A DNA stretch of 64,000 bases from an uncultured Oxalobacter sp. (GTDB taxonomy: Bacteria > Pseudomonadota > Gammaproteobacteria > Burkholderiales > Burkholderiaceae_D), in the NCBI GenBank assembly GCA_934401755.1, contig CAKRSU010000008.1, positions 1 through 64,000 of the forward strand, given 5' to 3'. Numbering within the stretch: position 1 is the first letter of the stretch; the number at the start of each line of letters is the position of its first letter. Positions 18,723 to 26,655 of the stretch are shown here, piece after piece. The notes beneath the pieces were generated by a model, which saw only the letters and a list, made by a program, of their open reading frames with translations, was not told the origin of the DNA and searched no databases. Made by a program: the position numbers and the translations under genes.

Positions 18723-19444
18723 CTTCCTCCTAATACTTTCACCAAATATTTCATTACGACACTGGTTAATTCAATTACATATTCAACTTCATCACTGTTT
18801 ACGGCATCATTGTGCTTGACATGGTCGTTCTGGAAATCCGTATAATACTTAATCGCCTGTGGCACCATGTTGCGCAATTCCGCCGATGCACCAGAATCTT
18901 TTAATGCACTTCCTATTGCTGAAATCTGATTTTCTAGACTCTTTTCATTGTGAAGTAAATCTTTAACTAATAACTCAAAAGAAAGACGCATGTCATCGAG
19001 GGTGTTCCTTTCAAATATTCCTCCCTCGAATTTTGCAAGTGCATTTTCGTATTGCTTCAGCGCCTCTGGATGATTTGCCAACCAGTGCTTTGTCTTTTGA
19101 ACAAGTTCTGTATCGCTGATTTTCTCAGTAGCAAGGTTTCCGTATCTCTGAAACAATTTCAACTTGAGCTCTTTCACCTTTTCATTATCACATAGTGTAG
19201 GAAGCTCGCATAAGTCTTTGATAATGCGAAACTGCTCTGCATCCTCAAACACTTTTAGATTTTCTTTGAGCGCAGTTCGTTTGTTAGGTACGTCAAATGG
19301 ATAGCTCCCATAAGGAGTCCTTCTGTTGTAATCGATGGCATAAGAGTTACAGTATTCTACTATCTTCATACCAGTTAAACCGTCATTAGTATCTGCAAGT
19401 ATATCACTTGCATAAGCCAAGAAGGCATCATCAATTTTGGGCAT
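18710..19444 (-). CDS. Abi/HEPN-like protein, partner of the TIR gene
   Basis: A soluble protein of about 244 residues with no signal peptide or membrane segment. I do not recognise it firmly. The N-terminal 80 residues (IDDAFLAYASDILADTNDGL, then GMKIVEYCNSYAIDYN, later NKRTALKENLKVFE) resemble, from memory, N-terminal domains of abortive-infection proteins of the AbiJ type. The C-terminal 110 residues are all helical and contain DFQNDHVKHNDAV, reminiscent of the His/Asn motifs of HEPN ribonucleases; this is inference. The gene overlaps the end of the TIR gene by 14 bases, so the two are coupled. I start at the third ATG (MPKIDD), which has GGAAAGG nine bases upstream. An earlier ATG would extend it to 19465. 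Confidence 0.6.
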   Translation of the reverse strand: MPKIDDAFLAYASDILADTNDGLTGMKIVEYCNSYAIDYNRRTPYGSYPFDVPNKRTALKENLKVFEDAEQFRIIKDLCELPTLCDNEKVKELKLKLFQRYGNLATEKISDTELVQKTKHWLANHPEALKQYENALAKFEGGIFERNTLDDMRLSFELLVKDLLHNEKSLENQISAIGSALKDSGASAELRNMVPQAIKYYTDFQNDHVKHNDAVNSDEVEYVIELTSVVMKYLVKVLGGRRSY

Positions 19445-20300
19445 GGTCTTCAGCCTTTCCATCATTCAATAACTTGTGCAGTTCTTCTGCAATCTCCTGC
19501 GGTGTCATCGTGGCAGTTGTCATTGCCAACTTACTTGCTATGATTGGGCTGTACGCCATTACCTCAGATTTTTTCAGATTATGCCAAATCGGCAAAAGCA
19601 TTTTCCCTCCGACGCTTTCTAGCTGAAACAAGCCGTCAAGCTCCGTTTTTGTCCAATATTTCCCGTCAGCAATATAGTGCGGAGACAACACAGCAACTCC
19701 AAAACACGATTTCTTTAATCCTTCATCGATACGTTTTCTCATAGAGTCGCCCCATTTTATTTGCGTCTTGTCATACCACACTTTAATGCCAAGTTTGGTG
19801 AGGGCATCAACGAATTCATCCACGAAGTCTTCTTTGTCTTCCCATGCGTGTGAAACGAAAACATCGTATTCCGGCTCATCATCTTGAGTTGCATTATCCG
19901 TTCTGGGAATAGCCGGTATAACCATTGATTGTAATTCCCTAATTTGTCGTTCATATGATTGACGGATTTGCTGCGCTTCCGTCGCTTGCTTTCTTTGCTT
20001 CTTTTGTTCCTCTTTCTGTAGTTGTGTATAAGCCTTATTTCGTTTTTCTTTTTTAGCGGCAATTCTCTTCGAGTATTCTGCGCTATTAGCAATCTCCTTC
20101 GTTACAATTGCATTGTAACTTGCTATTTGCCTCTTTTTGCTATTGATGGTAGCCGTACCCGCATTTCTAGGAATGGATACCCCAGCAGCTTTCTTTTGGG
20201 CATCAGCAGCTTTTTTCTCGGAAGCAGCTTTTTTCTTTTCTAAATCAACAATTTCCTTATCTAGTAAATTAACCGTTCTTTGGTACTGATCGACCGACAT
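19431..20300 (-). CDS. Coiled-coil TIR-domain protein, probable NAD-degrading defence effector
   Basis: A 289-residue protein. Residues 1-125 are rich in Lys, Glu, Ala and Gln and predict a long coiled coil. Residues 143-280 form a TIR domain: EYDVFVSHAWEDKEDFVDEF (strand A and box 1), IKVWYDKTQIKWGDSMRKRI, FGVAVLSPHYIADGKYWTKTE, then LLPIWHNL. Glu220, four residues after Trp216, occupies the place of the catalytic glutamate of TIR NAD hydrolases, so the enzyme looks competent. Bacterial TIR proteins deplete NAD+ or make cyclic ADP-ribose signals on phage infection. The frame is intact although the genes on both sides are dead. Its ATG lies inside the 3' end of the DUF4391 gene. Confidence 0.85.
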   Translation of the reverse strand: MSVDQYQRTVNLLDKEIVDLEKKKAASEKKAADAQKKAAGVSIPRNAGTATINSKKRQIASYNAIVTKEIANSAEYSKRIAAKKEKRNKAYTQLQKEEQKKQRKQATEAQQIRQSYERQIRELQSMVIPAIPRTDNATQDDEPEYDVFVSHAWEDKEDFVDEFVDALTKLGIKVWYDKTQIKWGDSMRKRIDEGLKKSCFGVAVLSPHYIADGKYWTKTELDGLFQLESVGGKMLLPIWHNLKKSEVMAYSPIIASKLAMTTATMTPQEIAEELHKLLNDGKAEDHAQN

Positions 20301-20949
20301 AACTTTGCTCCAGCTCCTTCCGTAATTTCTTTATTTCCGCCCTCAACTCCATCTTCCGATTGAGCTGCCTCTCTTTCTTCATTTTCGCTTCCAACGCGGT
20401 GATCTGCTTCTCCAGCTTCTCACGCTGTTTCTGCCATTCAACGCTTTCTTTCAGTGTGGTAATTTCACCTCCGGTAAGGCTGTCTCCTGCAATCTAACGG
20501 ATTAAATTCTCGTATACTGCGTCTATCGTCAAACCTTCCTGATGAAGCGGTAACTCTTCCTCTGCAAGCCAATCTGTGTAATAGTAACGGTCAACCTTGA
20601 ATGCCGTTTTGCCGGAACCGGCAGCTTCCTTATAACCCATAACCGCTTAGCATTTGCCGTCATATTTCAGTAGGAACAGAATGTGATATGGTATCTCGCG
20701 GTCAATCAAACGCAGGACATTTTCATCGAGATCCGTTGCGTCCCACCACACCTCGAAAACTTCAATTTCTGTAACCGGCTCACTAGGGATGATGTTCATC
20801 GTAGTAGCAGCCAGCTCGTTGCACCAATAGATAATCTTAATTTGCTCGGTGAACGTCTTTTTAATGGCTGGCGTGACCAGCAGATTTTCATAAAACTTCT
20901 GCATCGGAATTCTCTTATTAAATTCCGTTGACCTTGGCAATCCCAGCAC
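20269..20949 (-). pseudogene. DUF4391 protein gene with two nonsense codons
   Basis: One continuous frame of about 226 codons interrupted by TAA at 20647-20649 and TAG at 20494-20496, with no frameshift. The protein reads MLGLPRSTEFNKRIPMQKFY, then EQIKIIYWCNELAATTMN, TEIEVFEVWWD, a stop, GYKEAAGSGKTAFKVDRYYY, a second stop, and a Lys/Glu-rich coiled-coil end. This matches DUF4391 proteins, which accompany helicase and Mod genes in type III restriction loci and have no known biochemical role. Both stops replace what is probably glutamine (CAA, CAG), each a single C-to-T change. The start of the TIR gene overlaps its last codons. Confidence 0.75.
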
Positions 20950-20972
20950 GGATCACACCTCCTCACACATAT

Positions 20973-21768
20973 TTATTTTACAACCAAGAAACAGATCAAC
21001 TCAAAATCATCCAGCCTGGACACCGCACTCATCAGCGCCGAGGTACCGCCTGCTGAGAATAGGCTATCAATACCACTTTCTTCTTTGACATCAATAATGG
21101 AATTAATTGCCTCGCTCAACAGCTCAGACATATCCGCCATGTTGCGCCCGTTGTCCGTTTCGCGGTTAAACTTCTCATATACTTCCGGTATAGCTTTGCT
21201 CTTCCCGCGACAGAGTAGGCGCACATCATCCAGCAACTTTTTAGGATTTAGATAGTCGCGGATAATTTCTCCGTCCGTGCTAATATAAACCATATAGAAC
21301 GGGTGAATGCGATTGCGATTATCCACGTTGACGCTGTTGTTGACATTCTTCAAAACAAAGATTGCTCCCTCTGGTAGCTCATCCATGGCAGGCACGACGG
21401 CATGAAGTCCGCGTGGCTTCTTGTCCATATCACCGTTGTGTTTGATGTAGTTCAACAGATCGAGACGGAACTCGTTTAGTCCTAAGTCCATGATAGAGAT
21501 GCCATCAGACATATCTTCAATATCCACGACTTCTTCCTGCAAGTGTTTGAGCTGCGCTTTGCGGTATTTCAGATCACCTTTTTCTCTGGGTTGATGAGGT
21601 CATCGTCGCCGATGGAGGTCATAACGGTAATCTTCATGCGGGTTTCCACGCGGGATTTGAGATTGATATAGTCGTCCACGTCAGATCCGACCAGAAGTTC
21701 ACAAGCTGAATAACTTTATTTTTGCTTCCAATACGGTCTATACGTCCGAAACGCTGAATGATGCGTAC
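20973..21768 (-). pseudogene. SNF2/SF2 helicase-like protein, C-terminal remnant
   Basis: Remains of the C-terminal part of a large helicase-related protein, in three frames. From the high coordinate: VRIIQRFGRIDRIGSKNKV carries helicase motif VI (Q-RFGR-DRIGS). After a shift comes LKSRVETRMKITVMTSIGDDD. After a second shift in an A-run comes KGDLKYRKAQLKHLQEEVVD. A stretch of about 190 intact codons follows (LGLNEFRLDLLNYIKHNGD, later HPFYMVYISTDGEIIRDYL, ending DDFELICFLVVK). The motor domains upstream are missing. It is the first gene of the decayed locus, ahead of DUF4391 and Mod. Confidence 0.78.
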
Positions 21769-21850
21769 AGGGTTTCAGAACGAATCCCACCAATGAAATA
21801 CAATATCGATGCTAAAGCGATACGATAGAATCGATTGTGTCGCTTACAAG
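21769..21850 (-). other. Possible insertion-sequence end next to the helicase remnant
   Basis: Immediately before the truncated helicase, the minus strand encodes RHNRFYRIALASILYFIGG in an open frame. In style this resembles the hydrophobic C-terminus of IS5-family transposases, and it is followed by an end-like sequence, GGGATTCGTTCTGAAACCC. No transposase body, second end or target duplication is visible. I offer it only as a hint that an IS truncated the helicase. Confidence 0.25.
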
Positions 21851-21910
21851 GGAATGTGTTGATTTATATAAAAAAAAAGCCATCGTTGGGACAACTTGTT
21901 ACTGGAAAAA

Positions 21911-21984
21911 TGGAGCGGAGGAAGGGAATTGAACCCTCGTCTTAAGCTTGGGAAGCTTCTGCTCTACCATTGAGCTACCCCCGC
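21911..21984 (-). tRNA. tRNA-Gly (anticodon CCC)
   Basis: 74 bases on the minus strand including encoded CCA. Acceptor GCGGGGG pairs with CCTCCGC (one G·T). The anticodon loop is TTCCCAA and the T-arm is GAGGGTTCAATTCCCTT. The loop matches the CCC-decoding glycine tRNA of enterobacteria. It borders the right side of the decayed island. Confidence 0.9.
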
Positions 21985-22037
21985 AAAACAAATCAATAGT
22001 GTATTATACGCTAATATCTATCAAATTGGCCAATTAA

Positions 22038-22811
22038 TTAAAAACCCGATTTTTCTAAATATGCATCCAGAAAATCATCTGCGTTATATAAATCACTCCA
22101 TGCCAAAACAGCCTTTGCTTCTTCTGCCCCAATCCCTGTACGAGTTTTAATCTCTTTCTCTCGAATATCCGGTCTTGGATCCGCTTTCCTTTTCGCTTCT
22201 CTAATATTTGCAGGGTCATCTCCTGATTCATACCATTCAAGCCATGTCCGAACAGCTAGCGATTCTTCATCCCCAATCCCTGTACGAGTTTTAATCTCTT
22301 TCGCTTGAATATCTGGTCGAGGAGATTCTTGTTTCTTGGCTGATTTTCCTTTTTGTAAATTAGGCGAATCTCCCGATTCATACCAATTAAGCCATGTCCT
22401 AAGAGCTAAAGATTCCTCTTTTCCAACACCAACACGAGTTTTGATTTCTTTTGCTTGGACCTTTTCCTTTTTTGCACTAATTTCTGAGGTTACATCCGAA
22501 GAGTGTCCAAAAGATTTAAATACAACGGGTTTAGATGAATGTGAGTCATCCCCTGATTCATACCAATTAAGCCATGTTTTAACAGCAAGTGAATCATCAG
22601 ATGGCATCTGTTGATTCTTAAGAGTTTTCCATCCTGAAACAGCATGTATATTATTAATCTGATAACCTGATTTTTCAAGATAAAAATCGACAATATTATC
22701 CGCATGATAAAAATCAGACCATGCTTTGAGCGTAAGACTTTGCTCATCACTAGGATTAGCTGATTTATTTGCAAGGTAGTCCTGCCTGTTTAGCTCATCG
22801 CCCGTTCTCAT
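22038..22811 (-). CDS. Unrecognised W/Y-rich repeat protein
   Basis: A soluble, strongly charged protein of 257 residues made of five units of about 50 residues; the tryptophans of successive units are at positions 31, 80, 140, 190 and 238. Units 2, 3 and 4 share TWLNWYESGDD or TWLEWYESGDDP. Units 3, 4 and 5 are preceded by KEIKTRTGIG and an acidic EES/EEA step. The first and last units differ from the middle ones but resemble each other (AWSDFYHADN and AWSDLYNADD, both ending YLEKSG), like capping repeats of a solenoid. There is no signal peptide, membrane segment or known motif. I start at the second ATG, which has GGGAG five bases upstream. Function unknown; a binding scaffold is a guess. 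Confidence 0.75.
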   Translation of the reverse strand: MRTGDELNRQDYLANKSANPSDEQSLTLKAWSDFYHADNIVDFYLEKSGYQINNIHAVSGWKTLKNQQMPSDDSLAVKTWLNWYESGDDSHSSKPVVFKSFGHSSDVTSEISAKKEKVQAKEIKTRVGVGKEESLALRTWLNWYESGDSPNLQKGKSAKKQESPRPDIQAKEIKTRTGIGDEESLAVRTWLEWYESGDDPANIREAKRKADPRPDIREKEIKTRTGIGAEEAKAVLAWSDLYNADDFLDAYLEKSGF

Positions 22812-22891
22812 ATCTACTCCCATGCACAGTACACTCGATAATTCGCCTGATTAAAACAACTTATCACTATCTAATTAGATTACCGTTATAT

Positions 22892-22906
22892 CCATATAGT
22901 ATATGG
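22892..22906. promoter_or_regulatory. 15-bp palindrome in the divergent intergenic region
   Basis: CCATATA-G-TATATGG is a perfect palindrome midway between the repeat-protein gene and the divergent small genes. It is well placed to be an operator controlling one or both directions. The rest of 22812-23102 is AT-rich and shows nothing else definite. Confidence 0.4.
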
Positions 22907-23102
22907 TAGCTTATTTTTATTCAAAATGGCGAATAGTTACTAGAAATTACAGTAAATATCTATCATTTTCAGGAAAATAGATTGAAATATATATCAAATT
23001 TAATTGATATATCCAAATCGGATCAACCACAAACATATTATTTAGTTACAATAACATCTAGAATTAAAGAGAGTGTCAATTATTTCAATAAGAGAGGACT
23101 TT

Positions 23103-23366
23103 ATGGCTGATTCTACTAATACAGAAACAAAAGTGGTTTCTGTCGATTTTATGAACAAACTCGGCTTCGAATTGCCAGATGAAGTGTATAGCTTTTATCT
23201 TGACGGGCAAGAAATTGTATTCAATCTCCAAGTATTTAAAGAAATTTCAGATTGCAACTTTGAAATCTCTAGCAAACAGGAACGCTTTCCACTGAATGAA
23301 GAACAATTATCCATGCTAAAAGAAGCAGGATATACGGATCCCGATGGTTATCTATTAGATATCTAA
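23103..23366 (+). CDS. Small acidic protein of unknown function
   Basis: An 87-residue soluble, acidic protein. Notable segments are VSVDFMNKLGFELPDEVYSF, EIVFNLQVFKEISDCNFEI and a C-terminal LSMLKEAGYTDPDGYLLDI. It has one cysteine, no signal peptide and no recognised domain. AGAGAGGA lies about six bases before this ATG, so I prefer it to an in-frame start 30 bases upstream. It is followed after about 40 bases by another small unknown gene and is transcribed away from the repeat-protein gene, so the three may form one functional unit. Species-specific accessory proteins of this kind are often effectors or antitoxins, but nothing here proves that. Confidence 0.55.
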   Translation: MADSTNTETKVVSVDFMNKLGFELPDEVYSFYLDGQEIVFNLQVFKEISDCNFEISSKQERFPLNEEQLSMLKEAGYTDPDGYLLDI

Positions 23367-23409
23367 TACTTTATTTCTTTTAATTCAAAATCACTATATA
23401 GAATATCCG

Positions 23410-23700
23410 ATGAGCACAAGTACTGTTAACATTGCAACAATATTCAAAAACTTCGAAGATAAATATAACTTACCTCCTATTTTTCAAATGTCAGATGGTG
23501 AGTCACTAGCTGCTTTTATTCTTACTAAAAATGGAGAATCTTTTATGATTAGTTTTGAAAGCAGCGATAAAGATATTGCTGAAGCTGCAAAATTTGTAAG
23601 TACGGAACGAGTTGCTGAAGCTGAACAGGATATTCGTCAACTCAAATCACTTTGTTCTGCACCGACACGTTACTCCCCCGCCCCTGATACTCTTCAATAG
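23410..23700 (+). CDS. Small protein of unknown function
   Basis: A 96-residue soluble protein beginning MSTSTVNIATIFKNFEDKYN, with a likely amphipathic helix, a beta-like centre (ESLAAFILTKNGESFMISF), a second helix rich in Ala, Glu and Val, and a proline-rich tail. It has no signal peptide or membrane segment and one cysteine. No clear ribosome binding site precedes the ATG; translation may be coupled to the preceding small gene 43 bases upstream. I do not recognise it. It ends the small accessory group beside the restriction island. Confidence 0.5.
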   Translation: MSTSTVNIATIFKNFEDKYNLPPIFQMSDGESLAAFILTKNGESFMISFESSDKDIAEAAKFVSTERVAEAEQDIRQLKSLCSAPTRYSPAPDTLQ

Positions 23701-23726
23701 ATTAAATCTATCTATTTTCTATACAC

Positions 23727-23760
23727 AGAACTTTGAAAGATTTTTATCGGTCAAAGTTCT
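23727..23760 (+). terminator. Stem-loop after the small-gene pair
   Basis: AGAACTTTGA and TCAAAGTTCT form a perfect ten-base stem with a 14-base loop, 27 bases after the second small gene. The T-run after it is poor, so it may be a weak terminator or an RNA-stability element. Confidence 0.45.
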
Positions 23761-23956
23761 ATTCCCTATTTATAGCCATTTTTTGTGAATTGTTTTCTCT
23801 TCTCAAGATGACTAATAACAAACCACATAAAAAAATCCTAAAAATTTATAATTTTTAGCCAATAAATCACTCAAAGATTGATTTTTTGTACTTAATAAAT
23901 TGTAACTAATCATATAAAACTGAGTTACATTTATAAAAAACAACATGATGTTTTTA

Positions 23957-23985
23957 TTGTGTTTTTAGAGCATGTTGTGTAAAAT
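23957..23985 (+). promoter_or_regulatory. Predicted sigma-70 promoter of rpmB-rpmG
   Basis: TTGTGT and TAAAAT hexamers with a 17-base spacer end about 32 bases before the rpmB ATG. AGGAGG (24006-24012 region) stands as the ribosome binding site. The remaining 300 bases upstream have no gene. Confidence 0.5.
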
Positions 23986-24017
23986 TCGGGCTTTGTTGAT
24001 ATTTCAGGAGGATTTCT

Positions 24018-24254
24018 ATGGCTCGCGTTTGTCAGGTCACCGGTAAAAAACCTATGTCCGGTAATAAGATCTCCCACGCCCATAATGTATCTAAACGTCG
24101 CTTTATGCCTAATTTGCATTATCGTCGTTTCTTTGTCGAATCAGAAAATCGTTGGGTTTCTTTGCGTGTCTCTAATGCGGGATTGCGTATTATCGATAAG
24201 CTTGGCATTGAAGCAGTACTCGCTGATATGCGTGCTCGTGGCGAAAAGATCTGA
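24018..24254 (+). CDS. rpmB: 50S ribosomal protein L28
   Basis: A 78-residue protein of the large ribosomal subunit. [20 protein letters not shown] is the universal L28 opening, and [21 protein letters not shown] and [17 protein letters not shown] follow at full length. A strong AGGAGG site is a few bases upstream. It is immediately followed by rpmG, the standard bacterial order. Confidence 0.97.
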   Translation: MARVCQVTGKKPMSGNKISHAHNVSKRRFMPNLHYRRFFVESENRWVSLRVSNAGLRIIDKLGIEAVLADMRARGEKI

Positions 24255-24285
24255 TTATTGTCTGATATTTTAAGGAGTTTCTGTT

Positions 24286-24453
24286 ATGGCTAAAGCTGGT
24301 AGAGAAAAGATTAAGTTAGAATCAACAGCGGGTACGGGGCATTTTTATACCACCACTAAGAATAAACGCACAACCCCTGGAAAATTAGAAATCGTTAAGT
24401 TTGATCCTAAGGCAAGAAAACATGTGCCTTATAAAGAAACTAAAATTAAGTAA
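24286..24453 (+). CDS. rpmG: 50S ribosomal protein L33
   Basis: A 55-residue ribosomal protein: [20 protein letters not shown], then [20 protein letters not shown] and an ending [11 protein letters not shown]. This is the cysteine-free, zinc-independent form of L33. AAGGAG lies about 10 bases before the ATG, and 31 bases separate it from rpmB, so the two form one transcript ended by a strong terminator. Confidence 0.97.
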   Translation: MAKAGREKIKLESTAGTGHFYTTTKNKRTTPGKLEIVKFDPKARKHVPYKETKIK

Positions 24454-24467
24454 ATTCAATTGCTTTT

Positions 24468-24510
24468 CAAACAATAAAGCCGGTGCAAAAAGCATCGGCT
24501 TTATTGTTTG
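24468..24510 (+). terminator. Intrinsic terminator of rpmB-rpmG
   Basis: CAAACAATAAAGCCGGTGC and GCATCGGCTTTATTGTTTG form a long stem with one G·T pair and a five-base A loop. It starts 14 bases after rpmG and works in either direction. Confidence 0.85.
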
Positions 24511-24582
24511 AAAATTTAATACATTTTTATGATATGTTCATTCTAATTTTTAAATGACTTATCCTTTTTAAAGCTTTAGAAC

Positions 24583-25083
24583 ATGCCTTCACGCAATATC
24601 CCTCTTCCACCATTAAATGGTTTTCCTCCAGTCTTGTCGCCCCATATTCATACTTTAATTCTCGGCAGCTTTCCTGGGAAAGAATCTCTGGCACGACATC
24701 AATACTATGGCCATCCTAGAAATCAATTTTGGCGATTACTCTCTGCTGTACTTGATGATAACTTGGTCTCATTACAGTATGAAGAACGCCTTAAACGACT
24801 TCTTTATCACCGTATTGGATTATGGGATGTGATTACAATGTGTGAAAGAGAAGGAAGCCTTGATTCACGAATCAGAAATGCCATTCCAAATGATTTTTCA
24901 AAATTAAAACAAGATTGTCCTTTACTCACTAAAATATGTTTTAATGGCAAAGTAGCAGGTGCATATGCTCCTCGTCTCTCTGGCGCTGGATACAAAACAT
25001 TACAGCTTCCTTCATCGTCTCCAGCTTATGCCAGCCGCTCTTTTGAAGATAAATTAGTAATATGGCAAAAGATTATTCTTTAA
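24583..25083 (+). CDS. DNA-deoxyinosine (hypoxanthine) glycosylase
   Basis: A 166-residue member of family 6 of the uracil-DNA glycosylase superfamily, which removes hypoxanthine formed by adenine deamination. The family blocks are GSFPGKESLARHQYYGHPRN with FWRLL, RIGLWDVITMCEREGSLDS, KICFNGKVAG and the C-terminal LPSSSPAYASRSFEDKL, which replaces the HPSP loop of other families. Length is as usual. It is a single gene in its own unit after the rpmG terminator. Confidence 0.88.
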   Translation: MPSRNIPLPPLNGFPPVLSPHIHTLILGSFPGKESLARHQYYGHPRNQFWRLLSAVLDDNLVSLQYEERLKRLLYHRIGLWDVITMCEREGSLDSRIRNAIPNDFSKLKQDCPLLTKICFNGKVAGAYAPRLSGAGYKTLQLPSSSPAYASRSFEDKLVIWQKIIL

Positions 25084-25203
25084 TATTAGATCACATAAAA
25101 CACTTTTTTCAGAAAAAAGCACATTCCCTTTAAAAGGCATCTATTCCCAGATTAATAACCTATACTGGCATTTTATCTATTAGAAAGATATCGTTACAAG
25201 TTA

Positions 25204-26115
25204 TTATTTATCACTCTCTTGCATCGTTGAAGGCGTAATAAGAACATCACATTCTGCTTCATTCAATGCATAATGAACGGTGCTTCCAATAAGGTAATCT
25301 TCTAGTCTATTACGTGGCTGTTTCCCTAATACCAATAAATCAATATCAGCACTCTTGACATATTTTAAAATAGCCTCATGAGGAATTCCTACTTCAACAT
25401 GAATACTAAAATTCCTTTCAGAATCAATCGCTTCAATTAGCTCTTTAATCTTACTTTCTGCCTCATGTTTAACTTTCTTACGATATTCTTCAAGTATTTC
25501 GACTGTCACATTTGCAAATCGCAAACGACTAGCACTTGGTGATTCACAAACATTCATTAAAATAATCTCAGCACTCTTAGGAATAAATGGCAATGCTTGT
25601 AAAACTTGATAAATAGATATTTCTGTAAAATTAATAGGAATCAATACTCGGCGGTAAAACTGAGATTCTTGTTGCCGAATCACTAATACTGGACATGGAC
25701 TATGCTGAAGTACTTTAACGGGAATGTTCCCAAGAATAGGCATGAAATGATAGCCTTGACCATGGGCGCCAATCACGAGCAATGAGACTTTCTTTTCATT
25801 GAGCAACGCTCGTATTTCTTTTGCGACATCACCAAAACGAATTATTGGTGTAACAGTAATTCCCTCTTTTTGAGCAAGCTGCTCGGCTGATTCTTGGAGA
25901 ATACTTTCTGCCTTTTGTCGGATAATATCTTGAGAAAAATCCTGCGGCCTTGCCATTAAAGTTGCATAAACATCAAATCCATTTTGTTCTTGAACATTAA
26001 CAAGCAGCATTTCAGCATGCTGAATCGCTTTTGTAATTTCAGCTCCCTTACTTTCTGCTTTTTGAGCCCAATCTGATAAATCTGTTGCCGTCAGAATATA
26101 TGTTTTTTCTCGCAT
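25204..26115 (-). CDS. Universal stress protein with two Usp domains
   Basis: A 303-residue tandem UspA-like protein. Domain 1 (residues 1-150) ends in VIGAHGQGYHFMPILGNIPV, the G-2x-G-9x-G nucleotide loop, followed by SPCPVLVI. Domain 2 (about 155-303) has VLGKQPRNRLEDYLIGSTVHY followed by CDVLI; its first glycine pair is altered (GKQPRN), so only the first site may bind ATP. Tandem Usp proteins are stress-induced and their partners vary. I start at the ATG of MREKTYIL, which has GGTGG five bases upstream. The gene stands alone. Confidence 0.85.
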   Translation of the reverse strand: MREKTYILTATDLSDWAQKAESKGAEITKAIQHAEMLLVNVQEQNGFDVYATLMARPQDFSQDIIRQKAESILQESAEQLAQKEGITVTPIIRFGDVAKEIRALLNEKKVSLLVIGAHGQGYHFMPILGNIPVKVLQHSPCPVLVIRQQESQFYRRVLIPINFTEISIYQVLQALPFIPKSAEIILMNVCESPSASRLRFANVTVEILEEYRKKVKHEAESKIKELIEAIDSERNFSIHVEVGIPHEAILKYVKSADIDLLVLGKQPRNRLEDYLIGSTVHYALNEAECDVLITPSTMQESDK

Positions 26116-26127
26116 CATTTCCACCAA

Positions 26128-26655
26128 TATACAATATCAGATCCTATAAAAAGACCATAACCTGGTTTGTTTTTATATTTGAGAATATTTTTATCATCTA
26201 AAATAAATACATTCCCCAAAAAACTTCACTACAATTAAGATATTCTATCTCATAAAATATCTGAAACAGACCGATGATAAAAAATTTCAAGCAAAAAACG
26301 AGCACAATTCTTCATCACGAAATATAAAAATCATTATTTTTAGTGATGAAATAACTATTTTTCAAATAAGGAATTATCAAATTTTGATTATATTTTTTAC
26401 TTCAGGTAAAGATATACAATATTGTTCTTCATAACAAAACAGCATTATAATGCGGAGTCAGTTTTTGTTAGAATTCATCATACTTAAAGCTTTATCCTCC
26501 AAAAGCTAAAAATTATGGACTATAAGCACTGCAGACCTTTTTAAAGTTAGATTGCCTCACTTTTCAAAGAATGGAATATTAGGCTTTTATTGATCGTCTA
26601 TCAGAGAATCTCATTCAACCATTTTTAATTATCACTTTTTAATCGGTTAGTTGCT
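26128..26655. other. Gene-free AT-rich intergenic region
   Basis: This stretch holds the upstream regions of the divergent usp and mscL genes. I see no open frame with a ribosome binding site and no RNA gene. There is one loose inverted repeat (TTCATCAC / GTGATGAA near 26310-26350). Confidence 0.5.

Noticed and set aside
20269..20949. In-frame TAA/TAG at Gln positions here, and TAG/TGA at Trp positions in tnpB, as a sign of stop-codon reassignment
   Set aside because: Intact genes throughout the window end at all three stop codons, and the affected genes also lack other conserved parts or sit among broken genes. Ordinary decay explains it.
22130..22480. CRISPR-like array, because of repeated DNA segments
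   Set aside because: The repeats are about 150 bases long, lie in frame within one gene and encode the protein repeat unit. No CRISPR repeats were seen anywhere in the window.
26205..26225. Third copy of the DnaA-box repeat (ACATTCCCCAAAAAA on the plus strand)
   Set aside because: Only the outer 15 bases match; the DnaA box itself is absent.
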